From assembly GCA_023374045.1 (NCBI GenBank), contig CM041776.1, forward strand, positions 123,967,733 through 124,031,732: a DNA stretch of 64,000 nt, read 5' to 3'. Position numbers and translations under genes: made by a program. The stretch comes from Limonium bicolor. Taxonomy: Eukaryota > Streptophyta > Magnoliopsida > Caryophyllales > Plumbaginaceae. Positions 33,296 through 45,382 of the stretch are shown here, in pieces; within the stretch, counting starts at the first letter, position 1; every line of letters begins with the position of its first letter. The notes beneath the pieces are model-generated. The model made no database searches. It was not told the DNA's origin and saw nothing but the letters and a program-made list of their open reading frames with translations.

Positions 33296-36200
33296 ATTCC
33301 TCCTCGTAGAGCACCAGTGACCCCTCTAGGAGATGCTGCAGAGGTTGTGCAGCAGTTCATGGCGCAACTGATGCAGACAGTGGCTGCTACTGCTGGGGGA
33401 GCTGGTGGAGGAGCTAGTGGCGCAGGCCCAGCTAGCGTGAATGCTGCAGGAGGCCGGGTTAGGGCTCTCCAAGAGTTTATGAAGTTGAAGCCGTCTTCCT
33501 TCGACGGCTGTGGTGACCCTGAGGAGGTGAGCCACTGGATTACCGAGGTGGAAGACCTGCTCAGGGTGATGGGTTCGGAGGATGACCAGAAGGTAGACTT
33601 CGCCACGTTCCTCTTTAAGGGGGAGGCGAAGGAGTGGTGGCGGATGGTGATGGGTAAGCACCCCCAGCCTTGGACCTGGGAGTAGTTCTGCTTGGAGTTC
33701 AACAAGTAGTTCTATCCGGATGTCTATAAGGACTAGAAGATCAATGAGTATAACCGGCTGCGTCAGGGGAGAGATATGTCAGTCGAAGAGTACGTGAAGA
33801 AGTTCGTGACTCTCTCAAAGTATGCACCTTTGCCGGATGAGCACAAGAAGGCCCGGAAGTTCGAGAGCGGGCTGAGACTAGATATTAGGTCCGCGGTGAC
33901 ACCTCTTCATCACCGGACCTTCAGAGACGTGGCAGACGTTGCCTTGCTAGTGAAGATCAATATCAAGGGGAGACAGGCTGGAAAGGACTACAAGGGGAAG
34001 AGACACGCTGAGGAGTCTCGGAAGAAGGAGGCTGCTCCTCCTCAGAAGAAGCAATCATTTGGAGATTGTCGGGGAGCTTCTTCATCTTCTTTAGCTGGGG
34101 CGAAGTGTGGGTCTTGTGGTCACTCTCATCCTGGTAGGGAGTGCTACAAGAAGACCGGTGCTTGCTTCAAGTGCGGGTCGATGGAGCACAGGATTGCTCA
34201 GTGCCCTCAGGCGTCGGGTAGGGGCACAGGAGATAGAGGCACCAGATCAGATTCAGGGGTGAGGTCTGACCCGAAGAAGCCTCAGACTCAGGCCCGAGTG
34301 TACGCTATTGCGGGAGAGCGTGATCATGCCGGTGATCGTGTCGTCTCAGGTATCCTCCAGATCCATTCTCATGATATGTTTTGTCTGTTTGATTCTGGAG
34401 CTACGCATTCATTTGTTTGCTCTAACTTGTTGGGTAGTCTGGGACTGGTTGCTGGGCCTAGTGATGTAGATTTGTGCGTGAGTAGTCCCTTGGGTGGGAT
34501 TGCTCCTTGTATTCTTGACTCAATGTGTAAGACTTGTCCCATAGTAATGTGGGAAAAGACTTTCTATGCTGACCTCATCCCGATGCGGATGGCCTGCTTT
34601 AATGTTATTTTGGGCATGGATTGGCTAGTAGAGTACCATGCCCATATAGACTGTGCAGCGAGGAGAGTGGTGTTTGATCTGCCAGGCGGGAGCCGTTTTG
34701 TCTTCTCTGGGAATGCAGTTCCTGGTGCGCCTGTGTTGGTGTCGGCGTTGCAGGCGGCTAGCTACTTGAGGAAGGGCTGTCAGGGCTTCTTATGTTATCT
34801 GCCTGAGGTACGCGAGGGATCCAGCTTGGAGAGCATCCCGATCGCGAGAGAGTTTCCTGAGGTTTTAAAAGATGACGTACCCAAACCTCCACCAGAGAGG
34901 GAGGTGGAGTTCACGATTGATTTAGCGCCAGAGACTCAGCCCATCTCTATGGCCCCCTACCGTATGAGTCCGGCAGAGTTGAAGGAGCTGAAGGTTCAGC
35001 TACAGGAGTTGCTAGATAAGGGCTTCATTCGCTCTAGCGTCTCGCCTTGGGGAGCGCCAGTGCTATTTGTGAAGAAGAAGGATGGGACCTTCAGATTGTG
35101 CATCGATTATAGAGAGCTAAATAAGGTGACCATCAAGAATCGTCATCCCCTACCTCGCATTGACGATTTGTTTGACCCGTTAGTGGGCGCCACAGTTTTC
35201 TCGAAGATAGATCTTCGTTCAGGCTACCATCAGTTGAGGATCAAGGCCGAGGACGTGCCTAAGTCCGCCTTTAGGACTCGTTATGGTCATTACGAGTTCC
35301 TAGTCATGCCGTTTGGGTTGACTAATGCTCCATCTGTTTTCATGGACATGATGAACCAGGTTTTCAAACCCTATCTAGATCAGTTTGTGGTTGTCTTCAT
35401 AGATGACATCTTGGTGTACTCCAAGAGTGCAGAAGAGCATGAGGAGCATTTGAGGATCGTTCTGCTGACGCTGAAGGAGCGGGAGCTTTATGCTAAGCTT
35501 CAGAAGTGTGATTTCTGGCTGGACCGCGTAGTGTTCTTGGGACATGTAGTCTCGAAGGATGGTATCTCAGTGGATCCTGAGAAGATTAGAGCCGTGATGG
35601 AGTGGGCGAGGCCCACAAATGTTACGGAGATCTGTAGTTTCCTTGGGTTAGCGGGCTACTATAGGAAGTTTGTTGAGGGGTTTTATAAGATTGTATCCCC
35701 GCTGACCCGGCTGTTGAGGAAGGAGATTAAGTTCGAGTGGAACGAGGCTTGCGAGCAGAGCTTCCAGGAGATTAAGAAGAGAATGACTACCGCACCGATT
35801 CTGACGTTGCCATCTGGGATCGACGGTTTGAGGTCTTCTGCGATTTGTCCCATAAGGGACTTGGGTGTGTCTTGATGCTGAAGGGTAAGGTAGTTGCGTA
35901 TGACTTTAAGCAGCTTAAGCCTTATGAGAAGAACTACCCTACCCACGACCTGGAGTTGGCAGCTGTAGTATTTGCACTGAAGATTTGGAGGCATTATTTC
36001 TATGGAGCGTCGTGTAAGGTTTACACGGACCACAAGAGTCTCAAGTATTTGTTCACTCAGAAAGAGCTGAACTTGAGACAGAGGAGGTGGTTGGAGCTAC
36101 TTCACGACTACGACTTGGAGATCCTCTACCACCCCGGTAGAGCGAATGTAGTGGCAGATGCTTTGAGTCGGAGAGGAGCTCTGGGTGTAGCTGGTGCCTT

Positions 36201-37738
36201 GACTAGAGTGCAGAGATCAGTTGTAGAGCTACAGCATATGGGCGTTTGGGTAGTTAGATCAGACAGTGCCAGTATGATAGCAGCGCTTCAGGTTCAGTCC
36301 TCGTTGATTGACTGGATCAGGGTTGGTCAGGAGTCAGATTCAGCATTATGTTAGATCAGAGAGGGGCTGTCCACATAGCAGAGTTCAAACTTCAGTATCT
36401 CCAGTGATAGTTGTCTGCGTTTCAGAGGGCGAGTGTGTGTGCCGAATGATACAGTTCTGCGCAAAGAGATCCTTCAGGAGGCACACGGTGCTCCATACTC
36501 GGTTCACCCAGGAGGGGTGAAAATGTACCGGGATCTCAGGGAGTCATTCTGGTGGTCTGGGATGAAACGTGACATCTCTGAGTTCGTTTCGATGTGCCAG
36601 ACTTGTCAGTAGGTGAAGGTTGAGCACCAGAGGCCAGCAGGTTTGCTTCAGCCTCTTCCCATTCCTGAGTGGAAGTGGGAGAGTGTGGGGATGGACTTTG
36701 TCATGGGATTGCCCAAAACTTCTTCGGGCTGTGACGTTGTGTGTGTAATAGTTGATCGACTAACGAAGTCCGCCCACTTTCTACCTGTGAAGAAGACTTT
36801 CAGTTTGGAGCGTTTGGCTCATCTGTATCTTGATGAGATAGTGAGGCTTCATGGAGTGCCGGCTTCCATAGTGTCTGATCGTGATCCGCGTTTCGTGTCT
36901 AGATTCTGGAGCGGTTTGCATAAGGCCTTGGATACGAATCTAGCTTTCAGCTTAGCGTACCATCCTCAGTCGGATGGTCAGACGGAGAGGACTAATCAGG
37001 TCCTGGAGGACATGCTTCGCGCATGTGTTCTAGATTTTGGAGGTAGTTGGGATCAGCATATGACCTTGATCAAATTTGCCTACAACAACAGCTTTCAGGC
37101 GAGCATTAGTATGGCTCTGTTTGAAGCGTTGTATAGTCGGAGGTACAGGTCTCCCATCTGTTGGGATGACCTGAAGGAGAAGGTCTTGGTTGGACCTGAG
37201 CTGGTGCAGGGAGCGGTGGAGAAGATCAGAATGATTCATGAGCGTCTGCTTGTTGCTCAGAGTAGACAGAAGTGCTATGCAGATCAGAGGCGCAGACCGC
37301 TCGAGTTTGAGGTCGGGGACCATGTCTAATTGAGAGTATCTCCGGTCAAGGGTGTTATCCGGTTTGGGAAGCGTGGGAAGCTCAGTCCGAGGTTTATGGG
37401 CCCATTCAAGGTCCTAGAGAGGATTGACCCGGTGGCGTACCGTTTAGCCTTGCCTTCTTCCTTGTCAGCTATGCATAATGTCTTTCACGTTTCGATGCTG
37501 AGGAAGTATCTGCATGATCCGTCCCATGTGATCGACCATAGCCAGCTCTAGTTGAGAGAGGACTTCAGTTTTGAGGCGGTGCCTACCCGTATTCTAGCCA
37601 GCTCCAGTTGAGAGAGGACTTCGTAGCAAGACCCTACCCATGGTAAAGGTCTAGTGGTCTGGACAGTCAGAGAGTGAAGCGACTTGGGAGCTCAAGGATG
37701 AGCTACGTGCCAAGTTTCCCTCCCTTTTCGATCAGTGA
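33296..37738 (+). pseudogene. Element C gag-pol polyprotein gene, broken
   Basis: The expected start before PPRRAP is ATT at 33296, so the ATG may be lost. Gag core: 33420-33930 with three TAG stops (33683-33755). Two zinc knuckles: 34108-34200 ([27 protein letters not shown]). Protease: [10 protein letters not shown] at about 34387, catalytic Asp intact. RT: 34950-35500 with [10 protein letters not shown] and [12 protein letters not shown] frameshift near 35835 precedes RNase H (35845-36180; [20 protein letters not shown]). Another frame change near 36345 precedes the H2C2 finger and integrase (36400-37320; SDRDPRF, HPQSDGQTERT). A TAA at 37327-37329 and later stops precede the chromodomain-like end (MVKV*WSGQSESEATWELKD). 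A short duplication around 37540-37620 repeats CCAGCTC(C/T)AGTTGAGAGAGG. Confidence 0.93.
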
Positions 37739-37768
37739 GATGAGTCCATTTCGAGGACGAAATTCTTT

Positions 37769-37782
37769 TAAGGGGGAGGTGA
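37769..37782 (+). other. Polypurine tract of element C
   Basis: TAAGGGGGAGGTGA directly before the 3' LTR start at 37783. Confidence 0.9.
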
Positions 37783-38403
37783 TGTTATAACCCATATTTT
37801 CGTAACATTATATTATGTCCAGTTGTAACGTTATTTAAAGTTGGATTACATTCTTTGTTAGCAACTGGGACGCAAGCGGCATTACTGTAATAGCTAAGGG
37901 CAAGGGACTCCTTTCCTCTCATTAATAAGGTAATTAAGTGAGATATTTAAATAAGGAAGAGAATCCTTATTTTTCCCTTTCCTGACCATTTAATCACGTC
38001 AGTCATATCGTGGAGCGTGGGCAGTTTCCAAGTTTGAACGAGCGCCTCCTCTCTTCCTTACTCTCTCCCTTCTTCTTCCTCTGTTGGGAATTGTGGATGT
38101 TACTGTTGTGATCGGATTGAAGACCTTCGTTACTGGGTATTGTTCTCGCCGATTTCAGGTTTGTGCTACAGAATTCTGAATTTCGTTGGTGACTTCTCCT
38201 CTCTCGGTTTCCTGATTTTGAGTCTTCAATGTGATTGGATCAGTGGTCGTGTCTAGCGTTTGATTGGAGGACCGATCGGGACTGCTGTAGACTGTCGAGT
38301 TATGAGTCTCGGATTCCCGGTTCAGGTTGGTGTTGCAGATTTTGAGTTGTCAAGTTCTAGGTTTCTTCACTCGTCTTTCTGATTTTGGTTCGTTATTACG
38401 GGA
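37783..38403 (+). repeat. Truncated 3' LTR of element C
   Basis: Matches the first ~620 bp of 30975-33164 and stops after GTTCGTTATTACGGGA, where copia-type sequence begins. The rest of the LTR, including its inverted-repeat array, is missing. Confidence 0.92.
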
Positions 38404-41292
38404 ACAAAAAAGGAAAAAAATCATCGATTTAGGTAAGGTCGGTTTTACTTCAAATTATGTCATTGATAATGTCAATTTATAGTTAATGGATTAAAATTCA
38501 ACCCACTTCTATTCTACACATTGTAGTATAGTAAGTCTGAGTGATGGAAAGAAGTTGTTAAGGGGTAAAAGATGGAAAAATGTATACATAACCAGTTTGG
38601 AGGATATTGACAATATGAACCTTCCATGCTTAAATGCGTCAAAAGATGACCCCACATTATGGCACAAAAGACTAGGGCATGTTAGTATTTCCTTACTAAG
38701 AAAACTAGTCAAACATCAGTTGGTTAGAGGTCTCCCTGAGATTAAGAAATCTGAGACCAATCTTTGAGATGCCACTCGAACTACTTCATATGGACTTATG
38801 AGGACCAATTAGGTTAGAAGTTTTGGAGGAAATTGGTTTGTGTTTGTTATTATTGATGATTACTCATGATTTGTATGGACAATCTTTATTTCTTCCAAAG
38901 ATGAGGTCTTTCAGAAGTTGCAAGCATTTTCAAGACAAATCCAAGTACAACTCAACCTCAAAATCAAGGCCCTACAGTGTGATCATGGGTCAGAGTTTGA
39001 CAATCAACAATTCATGGAAATGTGTGACAACCATGGAATCAATCACACATATTCAGCACCAAGAACACCTCAGAGGGTGGTTGAGCGTAAGAACAGAACA
39101 TTAAAAGAAGTAGCTAGAGCCATGCTATTGGGGAGTAATCTTTCTCAAGTCTTTTGGGCTGAAGTTGTTGCAACTGCCTGTTACATCACTAATAGAGCAC
39201 TCATCTGACCAATCCTCAACAAAACACCCAATGACCTGCTTAAGGGTATAAAACCAAGTATAAGGCATCTCATAATCTTTGGTTGTAAGTGCTACGTCCA
39301 TGACAATGGAAAGAATTCCCTAGGAAAGTTCGATGTCAGGAGGGATCCTGCTATAATCCTTGGGTATTCTGAAAGAAGCAAGGCATACGAAATCTTAGCA
39401 AAAGGACACTGAAAGTAGAAGGGAGTGTACATGTGGTCTTTAATGAGGCTGAAAACCATAAGATCACAGAAATTAAAGATGATGAAGCTCTTAGATTTGA
39501 TCTAGTTAGACAAGATCACACAGAAAATACCAAAGATGAGTCACCAACTAAGGAATACCTACCCGACAGGTCAGCGACTGGTCAGCAACATGACAAACGA
39601 AGGAAATAATGATGTCAAAGACCCTCTATCACCATCAACTATCCATCAATTTCAAGTCATGTATAAGGATCACTCACTAGAAAATATCATATCTGATATC
39701 TCCAAGGGAACAAGAGCACAAACTCGTGATCTCTTGTCCTTCTCCACAACAGTTTCACCTATCGAACCCAAAAGCATCAAAGAAGCCCTACAAAATTTAG
39801 ACTGGATTAAAGCAATGCTAAAGAAATTAAACCAGTTTGAAAGATGCAAAGTTTGGCATCTTGTGCCTCATATCACACATCAAGGGGTACTTGGTACGAA
39901 GTGGGTCTATAGGAACAAACTGAATGAAACAAGAGAAGTCATTAAAAACAAAGCTCGCTTAGTAGCACAAAGATATCGACAACAAGAAGGGATAGATTTC
40001 CAAGAAACCTTTGCCCCAATAGCAAAGATGGAATCTATTCGAATACTTATTGCATTTTCCGCACATAAAGGAATCAAACTCTTTCAACTTGAAATCAATA
40101 GTGCCTTTCTCAACGGGTATGTCAAGGAAGAAGTGTACGTAGAACAACCTCCAGGCTTTGAAACATAAAAAGGGAAAGACATGGTACTTAAGCTTGAAAA
40201 GGCTCTCTATGGGCTCAAACAAGCTCCAAGATCATGGTATGACCGCCTGTCCTCCTATCTATTAGAAAATAATTTCAAAAGAGGTAAAGTTGACAAAACC
40301 ATGTTTGTGTACAACAAAAGAGATTTTCAGATAGTGCAAGTGTATGTTGACGACATAATCTTTTGGGCTTATGATGAGAAGTATTGCAAGAAATTCGAAG
40401 TATTGATGAAAAGAGAGTTTGAAATGAGTGATTTAGGAGCATTGAAGTTTTTTCTAGGACTTCAAGTCAAGCAAGATAATGAAGGGAGTGTTATATCCCA
40501 TCAAAAGCACATAAAGGATTTACTAAAGAGGTTTGGGATGGAGACATGCAAGCCTTTTGATACACCAATGGTGGTTGGCACAAAAATGTGTATCATGACT
40601 GGTGACCAACCGGTCGACCAGCGATCATACAGAGAAATAGCTGATTCTCTACTATATCTAACTACTAGTAGACGTGACATTATGTATAGTGTTTTCATGT
40701 ATGGCAGGTTTCAAGCATATCCAAGACAGAGTCATCTCACAACCATGAAAAGAATCCTACGTTATCTTAAAGGATCCATGAATCTTGGACTCTTTTATCC
40801 AAATTCACTAACTGTGACATTTTGTGATATTCAGATGTAGACTATGGTGGTTCTATAACTAATCGAAAGAGCACTTCAAGGACAATATTCTTTGTTGGAT
40901 AATGTTTGATCACATGGGGATCAAAGAAACAACAAAGTGTGGTAATCTCAACTGATGAATCAGAATACATAGCTGCGGTAAGCTATTGTGCTCAACTTTT
41001 GTAGCGAAAATAACAAATTGGTGATTATGGTGTCAAAACAGGTACATTACCTATTATGTGTGATAATACTAGCGCTATATCTATCTTCAAAAATCTAGTA
41101 CATCATTCTCGTACTAAACACATTGGCATTACACATCATTTTCTTAGAGATTGTTGTGAAAAGGAACTAGTTGGGTTGAAATTCATTTCAACCGAAAACC
41201 AACTAGCAAACATCTTTACCAAGCCATTAAGTAAAGCGATATTCAACAAGATTATTCATGATCTTGAAATGATATTCATCAATCATGATTAG
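38404..41292 (+). pseudogene. Copia pol: integrase, reverse transcriptase, RNase H, broken
   Basis: Gag-pre-integrase: 38555-38767 (LWHKRLGHVSISLLRKLVK). Integrase core: about 38820-39210 with VIIDDYS, CDHGSEFDN and the Glu in ERKNRTLKE. RT: 39780-40570, with GTKWVYRNK, FAPIAKMESIRILIAF, ALYGLKQAPRSWYDRL and the active site YVDDI near 40345; the usual Asp of the first catalytic motif reads Glu in FQLEINSAFLNG. RNase H: 40835-41292, with STDESEYIAA and TKHIGITHHFLRD. Stops near 39208, 40168, 40840 and 40900-41010 plus frame changes inactivate it. Confidence 0.9.
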
Positions 41293-41715
41293 GCTATCTT
41301 TTAACTCTCACGAGCACTCTCAGACAGGTCAGCAACACCTCAAGTATGTTGTTCAAAGGTCTTTGTACAATTTAATGTATGAATGTTGAATTAAATGACT
41401 ACTTGAAACATATACATCAGCCAATTCACAAAAAGAGAGGTTAGGATAGAAGAGGTGTAACGGAGAGAAACATACCATTGGCAATAGGTCGATGATGAAT
41501 CACAACAATAGGTGCACGTTATGAATAGTATCGTTATGACTCATTAGCGAGTTGACAGGGAGCAGTTCCCGACCGTTACCCAATAATCTTTACAAAGGGA
41601 ATGAGAATTTCACTCTCATCACACATTGCCTTCAATTTCTTCAAACTCTCAAAGCACAAAATCAGCTTTCTCTTTTTGCTTACAAATACTCTCGTATGTT
41701 TAGTGCGAAAAATCC

Positions 41716-43296
41716 TTGAAGTATTCATCTCAATGCCTCGCTAAAAGAAATCTCGATCTAGAGTACGAAACTCCAGCCAATTCTCCATTTGAAATGGAAC
41801 CAAAGTCTGATCGCCGCTCTAAGAATCTCAAAACCATGTTTAAAGATCTAAGTCCCGAAAATATCACCGACATACAACCGACAAGTCCTGCAACAGCACC
41901 GCCGCCCACTCGCCTATCAAAAGCAGAAGAAAATCTGCTAACACTCAAAGTAATGGACGAAGGTGAACTCCAAGTAGAGGAGGTAACCTATATAAACACC
42001 TATCTCCCTAAATATCAAAGCCTCATTCAATTAGGAAACCTCAAACCCACCATACTCCCTGCTATCACCCCTTATAACCCATGGCACCCATCGATCAACC
42101 ATCAAAATTCACCAAAATTCCCAAAAAACAATTGGCCACAAACAAACCCAAACCTTCCAAAAGCAAAAGCTTTACACATGCCTCCACCAGCCACACCACT
42201 CATGCTTCAAAAGTTCTTCAAGACAAACAAAAGACACCTGAGCAAGCACACTCCACACCCGAGCCTATATCTCGCAGACTACAATCCACTGATGAAGATG
42301 AAGTGTCTCCTTCAAATCTCATTGAGCAAATAGCTTAAGAAGTGAAGAAAGAAGAGGTCCAAAGAGACGAGAAGTCACAAAAGGATCAATCAGTAGAACT
42401 AGAACCTCGGGTAGAAGGTCTGACCGCACCAGACTCCAACAAAAAGATGCACCTACTACTCAAGCTGACCAACCTATCGACGATCGCTTCCCAACACCTC
42501 GCCGATCCAGAAAAAATGAGGAAGTGATACGGAATCACTCTCTTCAGTCATCCTAACTTCAAAGGAACGTGAGTTGCTAAAGAAGGCCAAGCTAAATCAA
42601 ACAATGGCTCCCTCACCTCACACCCAAGAGCAAGAAGAGCTCTTCCAAACCAAACGGGATATCACTAAGTCGCAGCCCAAGCAGTCGCTTGGACATCAAA
42701 AGAGGCTGAGTCAACTACAACCCACCATCATCAAGGCAGTCAATGTCAACAACAAGTCGTGTCCCGTCTTGCCAAAGATGACAGACATGGAATGGATGGA
42801 TAAGATGGGTCTAGGATAGATAGTGGAGCTTCTAGAGTTCCAAGGATGGGTCGACTACTTCCAAGAACCTGTCATCTGCTACACTGAACTGCTCAAGGAG
42901 CACATGAGGCATCTTGGCCCTCTACAGAGCGACGATGATGAGGACTACATCATCTCAGATGTTCAGGGAACCCTCATAAACATCACTAAGTCTTGGATAT
43001 TCAATACATTCAACCCGGAGCCCGAGGGATTAGTCATTCCGAAGGGAACCACATGGAATGACCTGGGACATCAAGGGGGAAAAATGGTCGACCTCTTCAA
43101 AAAAGGGGCGACTATGAAGAATTTTCAAGCATTTCAAATGTCCATCCCCAATAGAGTTCTCCACAGCATTCTCACCCACAACATCACCTCAAGGAACCAG
43201 TGCACCCACATCGTCAATGCAAGAGATGTGCAGATCATGTATGCACTCAAAATGAAGGAGTATAGATCTTCTAGCAATGATTCTCCTTACCTTTGA
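41716..43296 (+). pseudogene. Extra ORF downstream of copia RNase H, function unknown
   Basis: A frame-shifted coding region follows pol. Its first two thirds (41716-42800) is proline-, lysine- and glutamate-rich low-complexity protein. The last third (42823-43296, about 157 residues) is better ordered, with WVDYFQEPVICYTELLKEHM and a patch SDVQGTLINITKSW followed by FNPEPEGLVIP, reminiscent of the putative plant transposon protein family that accompanies some retroelements. Sireviruses often carry an additional ORF here, sometimes called env-like. No signal peptide or transmembrane segment is evident, so I do not call it an envelope. Confidence 0.55.
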
Positions 43297-43655
43297 TGAT
43301 AGCAGGCCGTGAATCAAGGTTTAGTGCATGGGGGAGTGGTGACTGTGGCACTAAAGGAGTTTGTAGTGGACACTAACCGATTCAAAGAGTGTGCGCGGAC
43401 CACTCAAGACAACATTTGCTCCAAGATACTGTCAAAAATGGGAACCAAAACTCAAGGGGAGAAGCTCATGGTCCTGTAGAAGCCTGTAGGGAGTGAGGAC
43501 TCACACTCAGAGCCTCACCCATTTGCCAAGCCTTCAGCAAAGAAGAAGAAAAGAAGTCTTTCACCGGTCTAGGACAGGTCGGGAACCAGTCTGGATGCTT
43601 CAGTTCGAGATGTTTTCAGCGTGTGAGAGTGACTCTAATAGCTGTCCAGGCTGTC
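43297..43655 (+). other. Copia 3' non-coding segment
   Basis: It continues the extra ORF region with no clear frame. It ends at ...GGCTGTC where the Tat-type LTR begins; CTGTC (43651-43655) would be its target duplication. Confidence 0.5.
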
Positions 43656-45360
43656 TGTTATACCCAAACTTTTAACCCACCGGAAGAGAGTACCTAAAGG
43701 CAAAGGTACAAAAGGAGAGCTTTGTTAAATAACAAGGATCCCCAGTTTGATTGGCACATTCCAGGGTGCAAGGGGCAGTTTGGTCATCTTTAGGGGCATT
43801 TCTGTAATTTTCCAAGGCTCCTAAGCCCTTCGAGAGCTTTCTCTCTCCTCTAAAAATAGCCCAAATTAATTCAGAATACTTTAAAATTTTAACCCATGAT
43901 AGAGGATGACATTTTGAACATAATGGCATTGAAATTTTGATCTTTTGAATTTCCAATAATTTTCTAGCAATTTCTGACTGAATCTGACAAGAAATTGAAT
44001 TTATAAATATTCCAATATTTAAAAAGTTTAATTCCACCTCAGAAAAATCATAATTGTCATCCTTGACACGTGGCTAAAATTTCACAGCAAAATTCATTTG
44101 GGAAGTCACTTAATTAAAATTCTGAAAAATCTCGTTTTCACTAGATTTTCTTTTTCTTTAAGAAAGTCTATATAAAGGAGCAAATCAATTGATAAAAGGA
44201 GAATGACACAAGCTCTAGAACCCTAAGGAATCAGAAAACACAGCCTCCCTCAACTCTCTCTCGTTTTCAACACCCGGCCACTAAAAGCATACCGAAATTC
44301 CCCACAAAACACCACCAAAATGTGAAGAACATCAAGAACAACCAGTGACCAGAAGCCCGATTTAAAGCCCTTTCGAATCTGCCATCAACGGAGCTCCCGA
44401 CGAATCCCGACGCGAAGACTCATTATGAATTTGAAGGTAAAACCTGTATGAATTTCACTTTTCTAATTGTCCACGACTTTATTAACCTTGTCTCAAAATT
44501 TGGATTCAACCCGACTCGATTTGGGTTCTGTACTGACAATTGTTTTCGCTTCTGCCTTGTTACTTGTTTGCTATGTTTTGTGCATAATTCGACTTCAAAC
44601 TGCGAATATTTGATTACTAACATCTTCAAAATCTTTCAGGCTACGCGTGCATAAGTTTTGAGCCAAAAACACCATCGGGAACCACCAAAAACCCACTGTC
44701 CATGGGTGGTCCGTGACCTCGGAACTATGGTCCGGGACCACGGACACCCACGGACGGCGGCGGGATTTTATTTTTCAACATTTTTAGGGTTTAGCGGCAC
44801 ATGTCCGAGCCCACGGACAACTTGTCTGTGGCCCCAGACTTTTTCAAAATTTCGTTCTCTTTATAATTCTACTTTTATTTATATGTAATTTAACTGGGGT
44901 CCGTGGTTACGGACATTAGGTCCAAGCTACGGACAGAAACAAAATTTGCCCTAATTCTGCCTCCGAAACCCTAGTTTAGGTAATTTCAATTTCACTTTAA
45001 TTTTCTGTAAAAAAATGTTAAAAAACTAAAAAAACCAGAAGCACACATTTGGGTTAAATGACTCGTAATAAGCCGTAATTAAACTAAGTAGAGGAAAAAC
45101 GACTTCTAGGGTAATGAAAGTAATTGAACCCTAATTAAGTCGAATATCAAGCCCCCGAACCTAAACTCTACCTTTCCTGATTTACCCTAGGTTAAAATTT
45201 GGTGACGACTCATAATAGGTTATAGTGAGCTAGCTTAGGTTTTAATAATTATGGTTATATGACTTAGTTATTAAACTTAGGTTATAAGTGGACTTGAAAC
45301 CCGATCAGATCATAATCAACTTAATCAACCTAGGATAGGGTTTAAAAATCAAGGCTCACA
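43656..45360 (+). repeat. 5' LTR of gag-protease Tat-type element
   Basis: 1,705 bp; the reverse complement aligns with the LTRs at 9782-11575 and 16667-18456 but is clearly more diverged. It has CTATATAAAGG at 44168-44178 as a likely TATA box, and GC-rich CCACGGAC blocks at 44697-44940. Confidence 0.9.
44168..44178 (+). promoter_or_regulatory. Likely TATA box in Tat-type LTR
   Basis: CTATATAAAGG, conserved as CTATATAAGG in the sense strand of the other Tat-type LTRs. Confidence 0.6.
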
Positions 45361-45363
45361 GAA

Positions 45364-45382
45364 TGGCGACTCTGCTGGGGAC
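45364..45382 (+). other. Primer-binding site, tRNA-Arg type
   Basis: TGGCGACTCTGCTGGGGAC, three bases after the LTR end. Confidence 0.88.

Larger units (their letters stand above)
30975..38403 (+). mobile_element. Element C: Tekay-type Ty3/gypsy retrotransposon without AlkB
   Basis: Plus orientation: 5' LTR 30975-33164, Met-tRNA PBS 33170-33182, gag-pol 33296-37738, polypurine tract 37769-37782 and the first 621 bp of a 3' LTR (37783-38403). The 3' LTR breaks off abruptly against copia sequence, so no target duplication survives on the right. Domain order and the integrase end (HNVFHVSMLRKY, PSHVI) fit Tekay/Del chromoviruses. Zinc knuckles run straight into the protease with no intron or AlkB cassette. 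Confidence 0.92.
38404..43655 (+). mobile_element. 5'-truncated Ty1/copia element, Sirevirus-like
   Basis: No LTR, PBS or gag is visible at the left; it starts near the gag-pre-integrase region. Pol order is integrase, RT, RNase H (copia order), followed by an extra ORF region at 41716-43296. Wording in the integrase and RNase H (GKFDVRRDPAIILGYSERSK; CDNTSAISIFKNLVHHSRTK) is of the SIRE type. The right end is interrupted by the Tat-type element at 43656. Confidence 0.8.

Noticed and set aside
33235..33705. Minus-strand open frames over gag of element C
   Set aside because: Shadows of the plus-strand gag frame, whose protein shows clear family motifs.
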